Shown: one piece after another, positions 57,223 to 64,000 of the stretch
Layout: every line of letters begins with the position of its first letter
Position numbering within the stretch: position 1 is the first letter of the stretch
Origin: Phytomonospora sp040655735
GTDB taxonomy: Bacteria > Actinomycetota > Actinomycetes > Mycobacteriales > Micromonosporaceae
NCBI RefSeq assembly: GCF_040655735.1
Contig: NZ_JBFAKK010000020.1
Span: 32,313 to 96,312, forward strand
Length of the DNA: 64,000 nucleotides
Reading direction: 5' to 3'
Translations under genes and position numbers: made by a program
The notes under the pieces: generated by a model
What the model saw: only the letters and a program-made list of their open reading frames with translations
What the model was told of the DNA's origin: nothing
Database searches by the model: none

Positions 57223-57588
57223 TCAGGCGCCCGCGGGAACCTTGTCCAGGAACCCGTGCACAGCTTTGATGCGCTCACCGTCGAGCTCGACGACGTCGAA
57301 GCCGACCACGATCGGCTCCTCACCGGCGGGACCCAGGTGCCACGTGAAGCGCACCAGATCGTGGTGCCCGTCGACGACACCGCCCAGGCTGAACACCAGC
57401 CCGGCGAACTGCCCCTGCACCGCACCGATGGCCGCGCTGATCGCGTCCGCCCCGGCCAGTTCGGCCAGCGGGTCGGTGTAGGTCGCCTCCGCGGTCCAGT
57501 ACTTCTCGACCAGCGCGCGGCGGGCCCCGGCGTCGGTCTCGTTCCAGGTCTGGATGTACTGGGCGGCGACGGTCTCGTAACGGTTCAT
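57223..57588 (-). CDS. NTF2/SnoaL-like small protein
   Basis: A 121-residue alpha+beta cone protein (YETVAAQYIQTWNETDAGAR; TYTDPLAELAGADAISAAIG; IVVGFDVVELDGERIKAVHG). NTF2/SnoaL-like folds include polyketide cyclases and steroid isomerases as well as uncharacterised stress proteins; no catalytic pair is obvious. ATG 57588 follows AGGGAGA. The inverted repeat at 57605-57637 sits over its promoter. It precedes the giant LuxR gene on the same strand and may be controlled by it. Confidence 0.82.
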   Translation of the reverse strand: MNRYETVAAQYIQTWNETDAGARRALVEKYWTAEATYTDPLAELAGADAISAAIGAVQGQFAGLVFSLGGVVDGHHDLVRFTWHLGPAGEEPIVVGFDVVELDGERIKAVHGFLDKVPAGA

Positions 57589-57604
57589 CTCGTTCTCCCT
57601 TTAG

Positions 57605-57637
57605 GTTCAGATCGCTTGTGTTCTTGCTGGTCTGAAC
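57605..57637. promoter_or_regulatory. Spaced inverted repeat upstream of the NTF2-like gene
   Basis: GTTCAGA (57605-57611) and TCTGAAC (57631-57637) are perfect complements separated by 19 bases, 17-49 bases before the start of the NTF2-like gene on the minus strand. A dimeric regulator with distant contacts is plausible. Confidence 0.45.
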
Positions 57638-57713
57638 GTTACGGAGATCGAGAGAACGCGGAATCCGTCAAGCATCAGTACTTTTTGGCAGCCGCTTGGG
57701 CAACCAGCCCCGG

Positions 57714-58715
57714 TCACGCCGTCGAGCGCAACACGAGCTGCGTCGGCAGCGTCTTCGGCGAGTCCGGCTGCTCGCCGGCCAGGATCCGCTGCATCATCCG
57801 CACCATCTCCCGGCCCAGCAGGGGCGAGGGCTGCTGCACCGTCGTCAACGGCGGCTCGGCGTAACGCGCCTGCTCGATGTCGTCGAACCCCACCACCGCG
57901 ACATCGTCGGGCACCCGGCGACCACTGTTGCGCAAGGCCGCCAACGCCCCGATCGCCATCAGATCGGAGGCGGCGAAGACCGCGTCCAACTCCGGCTCGT
58001 CGGCCAGCAGCGACTGCATCGCGCGCTCGCCGCTGTCGCGGCTGAAGTCCCCGTAGGCGACGATGGCGCGCCGGTCGGCGGCCGCGGTGCCCTCGCGGTA
58101 GCCGATGAGGCGGTCCACGCCGGCGTTCATGTCCTGCGGGCCGGCGATCGTGGCGATGCGGCGGCGGCCGGCGCCGACCAGGTACTCGACGGCGCTGCGG
58201 GCGCCGCCGACGTTGTCGACGTCCACGTAGGCCAGCGCGGGCCCGAACAGCGGCCGCCCGCCGCACACGACCGGCGGGCCCTGCTTGCCCAGCGCCGAGT
58301 AGAGCGGGTCGTTGCCGTGGCAGGACAGCAGCAGCACGCCGTCGACGTGCACGCTGGTGAAGCGCTGCACCCGGTCGCGCCCGGCGGGGGTGTCGGTGGT
58401 CATCAGGACGAGTTGCTTGTCGCCTATCTCCAGCTCGGCCGAGACGCCGCGCACGACGTCGATGAAGAAGGGGTCGTCGCCGAAGACCTGCGCGGTCGGC
58501 TCCGAGACGACCAGCGCGATCGAGTCGGTCCGGCGGGTCACCAGGCTGCGCGCGGCCGGATTGGGCACGTAGCCCAGCGAGTCGACGGCGGTCCGGACGG
58601 CCTCGCGGACGCCGGCGGAGACCCCGCCGGCGCCGTTGACGACTCTGGAGGCCGTCGCCCGCGAGACTCCGGCCAGCTTGGCGACCTGCTCCAGGGTCGG
58701 ACGGTGCGGTGTCAT
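57714..58715 (-). CDS. LacI family sugar-responsive repressor (CebR/BglR-like)
   Basis: A 333-residue LacI regulator. The helix-turn-helix is TLEQVAKLAGVSRATASRVVNG at 7-28 and the hinge helix VPNPAARSLVTRR near 50-62. A periplasmic-binding-protein-like sugar domain ends in VGFDDIEQARYAEPPLTTVQQP. It starts directly after the glucosidase stop (TAGATG), so the two are co-transcribed. The two TGAGAGCGCT boxes in the divergent promoter region are the expected targets, giving control of both the glucosidase and the importer. Confidence 0.93.
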   Translation of the reverse strand: MTPHRPTLEQVAKLAGVSRATASRVVNGAGGVSAGVREAVRTAVDSLGYVPNPAARSLVTRRTDSIALVVSEPTAQVFGDDPFFIDVVRGVSAELEIGDKQLVLMTTDTPAGRDRVQRFTSVHVDGVLLLSCHGNDPLYSALGKQGPPVVCGGRPLFGPALAYVDVDNVGGARSAVEYLVGAGRRRIATIAGPQDMNAGVDRLIGYREGTAAADRRAIVAYGDFSRDSGERAMQSLLADEPELDAVFAASDLMAIGALAALRNSGRRVPDDVAVVGFDDIEQARYAEPPLTTVQQPSPLLGREMVRMMQRILAGEQPDSPKTLPTQLVLRSTA

Positions 58716-60077
<1,362 letters not shown>

Positions 60078-60150
60078 GTGACTCCTCGCAGGCGAAAGTG
60101 GGTGGGCGGGTAACGGTTCGGCGACCTTGATCATGCGCTTGCAATATCCG

Positions 60151-60164
60151 TGAGAGCGCTCTCA
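60151..60164. promoter_or_regulatory. CebR/LacI-type operator 1 (glucosidase side)
   Basis: TGAGAGCGCTCTCA is a perfect 14-bp palindrome, close to the CebR box TGGGAGCGCTCCCA. It lies just downstream of the glucosidase promoter, which reads TTGACA (60195-60190) and TAAGGC (60173-60168) on the minus strand with 16 bases between. Confidence 0.88.
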
Positions 60165-60271
60165 GGAGCCTTATCGAGGAGCGACGGGATGTCAATACCA
60201 GCCTCGGCAATTGGTTGATAACCATTGCGTAACAAGGACTTGACATCGACCAGTGCCGACACCACTCTCGC

Positions 60272-60285
60272 TGAGAGCGCTTCCA
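60272..60285. promoter_or_regulatory. CebR/LacI-type operator 2 (importer side) with promoter
   Basis: TGAGAGCGCTTCCA repeats the same half-site with a degenerate right arm. It sits where transcription should begin from TTGACA at 60240-60245 with CACTCT (60263-60268) as a weak -10, 17 bases apart. The pair of operators is 121 bases apart, so looping is possible. Confidence 0.82.
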
Positions 60286-60348
60286 AAGGAAGCGCGGGGA
60301 AGGGAACACGCGCGGCCATCCACAGTGGCCGCAGAGGAGGCACGACGG

Positions 60349-61683
60349 ATGTCGATTAAGAGCAAGGCCCTCCACCGACGCCGATGGCTGATCGCCGTCG
60401 CCGGAGCGGTCAGCGTCCCGCTGGTCGTCACGGGTTGCGGGAAGGCCGACGACGGCGCCGCGGACGTGGACTGCACGCCGTACGCCGAGTACGAGAAGCA
60501 CGAGGACACCGAGGTCAGCATCTACTCGACCGTCCGTGACGTCGAGGCCGACCAGCTGACGGCGTCCTGGAAGGACTTCGAGAGCTGCACCGGTATCAAG
60601 ATCGATTACGAGGGCACCGGAGACTTCGAGACGCAGATCGGCATCCGGGTCAACGGCGGCAACGCACCGGACATCGCGATCTTCCCGCAGCCGGGCCTGA
60701 TGGCGACCTTCGCCGACCAGCTCAAGCCGGCCAGCGAGAAGCTCAAGACCCTCGCGACGGGCAACTACTCGGAAGACTGGATCAACTACGGCAGCGTCAA
60801 CGGCACCCTCTACGGGACCTCCTTCGACGCCAACGTCAAGTCCTTCGTCTGGTACTCGCCGAAGCTGTTCGCCGACAAGGGCTACACGGTCCCCACCACG
60901 TGGGCCGAGCTGATCACCCTCACCGACAAGATCAAGGCCGACGGCATCGACACGCCGTGGTGCGCCGGGATCGAGTCGGGCGAGGCGACCGGCTGGCCGG
61001 CCACGGACTGGGTCGAGGACATGGTCCTGCGCACCGCCGGTCCCGAGGTCTACGACCAGTGGGTCAAGCACGAGATCCCCTTCAACGACCCCAAGATCGA
61101 GGCCGCGCTCGAGCGGGCCGGTTCGATCCTGCGCAACGCCGACTACGTCGGTGACGTCCCCAACATCGCCGCGACGTCCTTCCAGGCCGCCGGCCTGCCG
61201 ATCCTGGACAACCAGTGCGGTCTGCACCGTCAGGCGTCCTTCTACGCCGCGCAGTGGCCCGAGGGCACCAAGGTCGCCGAGGACGGCGACGTGTTCGCCT
61301 TCTACCTCCCCGGTGACGACGCCGCCAACAAGCCGCTTCTGGGCGCCGGCCAGTTCGTGACGGCCTTCGCCGACCGTCCCGAGGTCGAGACCGTTCGCCA
61401 GTTCCTGGCCGGCGGCCTGTTCTTCAACGAGCGCATGAAGAAGGGCCCGTTCACCACGGCCAACAACAAGGCGGACCTGGCCAACGCGGCCGACCCCGTC
61501 ATCAAGCTCTCCATGGAGCTGCTCCGTGACGAGTCGGTCACCTTCCGCTTCGACGCCTCCGACCTCATGCCCGCCGCGGTTGGGTCGGCGAAGTTCTGGA
61601 CCGAGATGACCGCTTGGATCGCCGAGGGCAAGAGCACCAAGGAAGCCCTCGCCGCCATCGAAGCGGCCTGGCCGCAGGACTAG
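60349..61683 (+). CDS. aglE: Alpha-glucoside ABC transporter, sugar-binding lipoprotein
   Basis: A 444-residue extracellular solute-binding protein. The lipobox VVTGC puts the lipidated cysteine at residue 30, after a basic start and a hydrophobic run. The block ATGWPATDWVEDMVLRTAGP near 217-236, followed by EVYDQW, is characteristic of AglE-type alpha-glucoside binders. It delivers sugar to the AglFG permease. ATG 60349 follows GAGGAGG. It is the first gene of the operon. It is odd that the paired glycosidase is GH1, usually beta-specific, while the binder resembles alpha-glucoside proteins. Confidence 0.9.
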   Translation: MSIKSKALHRRRWLIAVAGAVSVPLVVTGCGKADDGAADVDCTPYAEYEKHEDTEVSIYSTVRDVEADQLTASWKDFESCTGIKIDYEGTGDFETQIGIRVNGGNAPDIAIFPQPGLMATFADQLKPASEKLKTLATGNYSEDWINYGSVNGTLYGTSFDANVKSFVWYSPKLFADKGYTVPTTWAELITLTDKIKADGIDTPWCAGIESGEATGWPATDWVEDMVLRTAGPEVYDQWVKHEIPFNDPKIEAALERAGSILRNADYVGDVPNIAATSFQAAGLPILDNQCGLHRQASFYAAQWPEGTKVAEDGDVFAFYLPGDDAANKPLLGAGQFVTAFADRPEVETVRQFLAGGLFFNERMKKGPFTTANNKADLANAADPVIKLSMELLRDESVTFRFDASDLMPAAVGSAKFWTEMTAWIAEGKSTKEALAAIEAAWPQD

Positions 61684-61690
61684 GTGAGAC

Positions 61691-61718
61691 GCGGGGCCCG
61701 GAGCGATCCGGGCCCCGC
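61691..61718 (+). terminator. Intra-operon hairpin between aglE and aglF
   Basis: A 12-bp perfect stem (GCGGGGCCCGGA / TCCGGGCCCCGC) with a GCGA loop, then a T-rich stretch (TTCACCTTTTT). It begins 7 bases after the aglE stop. As in mal operons, such a hairpin should reduce read-through or protect the upstream mRNA so that more binding protein than permease is made. Confidence 0.85.
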
Positions 61719-61753
61719 TTCACCTTTTTCGGCAACGAAGCTGGAGGTCTTGC

Positions 61754-62737
61754 ATGGATCAGATCAGCATCATCGACGAACTCCCGAAGTTCGCTCAGCT
61801 CGGCATCGGCATCGCCGTGTTCGTGGTCGTCGTCGGGCTCCTGCTGTTCCTCGTGGACAAGCTGCCCGGTTACGACAAGGGACGCTTCGCGGCGCTGGTG
61901 TTCCTGCTGCCCGCCGGGATCCTGCTGCTCATCGGCATGATCGTGCCGGCGGTGCGAACCTTCCTCCTGTCGTTCTTCGACGGCAAGGGCGAGGACTTCG
62001 TCGGGCTCGACAACTACGGCTGGATGTTCACCGAAGACGACATGCAGCAAGTCCTGATCAACACGTTGATCTGGGTCATCGCGGTGCCCGTCGTGGCGAC
62101 CGCGACCGGCCTGATCTACGCGATCCTCATCGACAAGACCCGCACCGAGGCCCTGGCCAAGGCGCTGGTCTTCTTGCCGATGGGCATCTCCTTCGTCGGC
62201 GCGGGCATCATCTGGAAGTTCGTCTACGCCTTCAAGCCCGTGGGTCAGGAACAGATCGGCCTGCTCAACCAGATCGTGATCTGGTTCGGCGGCTCACCCC
62301 AGCAGTGGCTCATCAACGAGCCGTGGAACACGTTCTTCCTGATCGTCGTGATGGTCTGGATCCAGACCGGCTTCGCCACCGTGGTGCTGTCGGCCTCGAT
62401 CAAGTCGATCCCGGGTGAGATCGTGGAGGCCGCCCGCCTCGACGGCGTCAACGCCTGGCAGATGTTCTGGCGCGTGACCGTCCCGTCGATCCGCCCGGCC
62501 CTGATCGTCGTCGTGGTCACCATGTCCATCGCCGCGCTGAAGCTGTTCGACCTCGTTCGCACGATGACCGCCGGAAACTTCGGCACGAGCGTCATCGCCA
62601 ACGAGATGTACACGCAGGCGTTCCGGCTCGGTCAGCAAGGACGCGGGTCGGCCATGGCCGTCGTCCTGTTCCTGCTGGTGACCCCGATCATCATCTACCA
62701 GGTCCGGGCCATGCGGGCTCGCAGGGAGGAACGATGA
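61754..62737 (+). CDS. aglF: Alpha-glucoside ABC transporter permease 1
   Basis: A 327-residue permease with about eight membrane helices; the extra N-terminal part is typical of AglF/MalF-like proteins. The EAA loop reads EAARLDGVNAWQMFWRVTVP near 225-244, the site of ATPase contact. ATG 61754 is preceded by GGAGG. Its stop overlaps the next start (ATGA). It forms the channel with AglG. Confidence 0.92.
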   Translation: MDQISIIDELPKFAQLGIGIAVFVVVVGLLLFLVDKLPGYDKGRFAALVFLLPAGILLLIGMIVPAVRTFLLSFFDGKGEDFVGLDNYGWMFTEDDMQQVLINTLIWVIAVPVVATATGLIYAILIDKTRTEALAKALVFLPMGISFVGAGIIWKFVYAFKPVGQEQIGLLNQIVIWFGGSPQQWLINEPWNTFFLIVVMVWIQTGFATVVLSASIKSIPGEIVEAARLDGVNAWQMFWRVTVPSIRPALIVVVVTMSIAALKLFDLVRTMTAGNFGTSVIANEMYTQAFRLGQQGRGSAMAVVLFLLVTPIIIYQVRAMRARREER

Positions 62738-63657
62738 CCACGCTGACTCCCATGGCGGGAAAGCCGGCCGGCAAAGGCAAGCCGGAGGGCAGGCGCGCGA
62801 AGGCCAAGAAGCGGCTGACCAGCCGCACCGCCAGCCTCATCGCGCTGCTCATCGCGCTGCTGTGGACGACACCGACCTTCGGGTTGCTGCTGTCGTCGTT
62901 TCGGCCCGAGGACGAGATCAAGGACAACGGCTGGTGGAACTTCTTCACCGCCCCCTCGTTCACGTTCGACAACTACGCCGAAGTACTGCTCAGCGACTCC
63001 TCCGCGGGGCGCCTGGGCAGCTACTTCATCAACTCTCTCGTCATCACGATCCCCTCGGTGCTGTTCCCGGTGGCGTTCGCGGCCTTCGCCGCGTACGCGC
63101 TGTCCTGGATCCGCTTCAAGGGGCGCGACACGCTGTTCATCGGCATCTTCGCGCTCCAGGTCGTGCCGCTCCAGATGGCCCTGGTGCCCCTGCTGAGCTT
63201 CTTCTCCTCGACCTTCAGCCTGGAGGACGAGGGGAAGTTCATCCAGATCTGGTTCGCGCACACCTGTTTCGCGCTGCCGTTCGCGGTGTTCCTGCTGCAC
63301 AACTTCATGTCCGAGCTGCCCGGTGACGTCATCGAGGCGGCGCGGGTCGACGGAGCCAACCACGGCACGATCTTCCGCAAGGTCGTGCTGCCGCTGGTGA
63401 CGCCGGCGCTGGCTTCGCTGACGATCTTCCAGTTCCTCTGGGTCTGGAACGATCTGCTGGTCGCGTTGGTGTTCGGCAGTGGGCTGGACACCTCGCCGAT
63501 GACGGTCCGGTTGGCGGAGCTGGCGGGCAGCCGTGGTGAGGAGTGGCAACGGTTGACGGCGGGTGCGTTCATCTCGATCATCGTGCCGCTGATCGTGTTC
63601 CTCAGTTTGCAGAGGTACTTCGTGCGTGGGCTTCTCGCGGGCAGCGTGAAGGGCTGA
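62734..63657 (+). CDS. aglG: Alpha-glucoside ABC transporter permease 2
   Basis: A 307-residue permease with six membrane helices and EAA loop EAARVDGANHGTIFRKVVLP near 200-219. A basic head (PAGKGKPEGRRAKAKKRLTS) precedes the first helix. Together with AglF it forms the membrane channel. No ATPase gene follows before the terminator at 63684, so the complex presumably uses a shared MsiK-type ATPase encoded elsewhere, as is normal in actinobacteria. Confidence 0.92.
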   Translation: MTTLTPMAGKPAGKGKPEGRRAKAKKRLTSRTASLIALLIALLWTTPTFGLLLSSFRPEDEIKDNGWWNFFTAPSFTFDNYAEVLLSDSSAGRLGSYFINSLVITIPSVLFPVAFAAFAAYALSWIRFKGRDTLFIGIFALQVVPLQMALVPLLSFFSSTFSLEDEGKFIQIWFAHTCFALPFAVFLLHNFMSELPGDVIEAARVDGANHGTIFRKVVLPLVTPALASLTIFQFLWVWNDLLVALVFGSGLDTSPMTVRLAELAGSRGEEWQRLTAGAFISIIVPLIVFLSLQRYFVRGLLAGSVKG

Positions 63658-63683
63658 CGTGACGGGTACGAGGTAGGTCGCGT

Positions 63684-63717
63684 ACGGCGCCATCCCCGAT
63701 TCCGGGGGTGGCGCCGT
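63684..63717. terminator. Terminator of the agl operon
   Basis: Arms ACGGCGCCA / TGGCGCCGT with a further CCCC/GGGG pairing inside, giving a stem of 13 or more pairs, 27 bases beyond the aglG stop. Confidence 0.85.
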
Positions 63718-63790
63718 TCGGGTGGGCGGGGGAATCGCGCCGGGGTGGGGCCGGCAGTTCGGGCGTCACCGAGCGCTGGGGCGACCTCGG

Positions 63791-63857
63791 GCCTCAGGCC
63801 TCAGCCCAAGGTCAACCTCAAGCCTCAAGCCTCAGCCCTCAGCCCTCAGCCCTCAAG
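63791..63857. repeat. Degenerate 6-7-base tandem repeats
   Basis: A run of CCTCAG/CCTCAA units (GCCTCA, AGCCTCA, AGCCCTC) repeated about nine times. It is low-complexity, non-coding and unstable-looking, and lies in the stretch after the agl terminator. Confidence 0.8.
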
Positions 63858-64000
63858 GTCAAGCCCCCGGCCGGGGGCTTCGCCCCAGCCCTTAAGGTCA
63901 AGCCCTGGCCGGGGGCTTCGCCCCCCGCACCCCCACCGGAGCTCCGCCCCGGACCCCGCTGGGACTCCGTCCCAGACCCTGCTGGGAGGCTTCGCCCCCA
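63855..64000. repeat. REP-like hairpin repeats at the window end
   Basis: AAGGTCAAGCCC followed by GGCCGGGGGCTTCGCCCC occurs twice (63855-63886 and 63894-63924), the second a one-base-shorter version. Further hairpins with the same GGGGC..GCCCC style follow (GGAGCTCCGCCCCGG, GGGACTCCGTCCC, GGGAGGCTTCGCCCC). Repeats of this type are common between genes in actinobacteria. No gene is visible here. Confidence 0.75.

Noticed and set aside
63791..63924. CRISPR array at the window end
   Set aside because: Repeat units are only 6-7 bases, have no spacers, and the two longer units are hairpins; no cas gene is present.

Overview
The window is chromosomal DNA from a high-GC Gram-positive bacterium, most likely a filamentous actinomycete. 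The support is codon use with G or C in almost every third position, frequent GTG and TTG starts, leaderless-looking genes, a mycothiol-dependent-type enzyme, a Ku/ATP-ligase end-joining pair, a DUF3516 helicase, a SARP/AfsR-type regulator, several giant LuxR-type ATPase regulators and a GH71 glucanase. I cannot name the genus. I saw no rRNA, tRNA or CRISPR array.

Layout. 0-3.6 kb: a cut-off VOC protein, an OtrA-type ribosomal protection gene with its own promoter and terminator, and a zinc-free NADP oxidoreductase divergent from a SARP-ATPase regulator. 6.9-17.8 kb: three beta-lactamase-fold serine hydrolases mixed with a MDMPI-fold protein, GNAT, HxlR, DUF4240, a secreted LamG-like protein, an alpha/beta hydrolase and a giant LuxR regulator. 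17.9-20.3 kb: two tandem pentapeptide-repeat paralogues. 20.3-26.4 kb: an SDR/TetR pair with paired operators, a nucleotidyltransferase, a three-gene overlapping ECF sigma operon that includes a 30-residue membrane peptide, a methyltransferase, and an epoxide hydrolase behind a large palindrome.

26.6-31.1 kb looks acquired. A frameshifted SUKH/SMI1-like gene abuts a 753-residue tyrosine recombinase, followed by a four-gene MerR-controlled cassette (CC-motif protein, MerR, MerF-like, YnfA) without a mercuric reductase. It ends 8 bp from an end-joining DNA ligase, which is divergent from Ku. 33-44 kb: DUF3516 helicase coupled to trmB, a secreted GH71 alpha-1,3-glucanase, a PLP deaminase-like gene, a SigE-type sigma factor coupled to a membrane protein, an aminotransferase, and a copper chaperone behind a CsoR-like box.

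44-57.6 kb is rich in redox, export and regulatory genes: alcohol dehydrogenase, FAD monooxygenase/TetR divergent pair, FMN reductase with a DrrAB-type exporter, two more giant ATPase regulators, GNAT and an NTF2-like protein. 57.7-63.7 kb is a sugar locus: a LacI regulator and GH1 glucosidase face an aglEFG ABC importer across two CebR-like boxes. The importer's ATPase is not in the window. The last 200 bases are low-complexity heptads and hairpin repeats.

Two short palindromic elements (8.9 and 42.2 kb) are related to each other and carry the stop codons of the genes beside them. All annotation is by reading; no database search was run.
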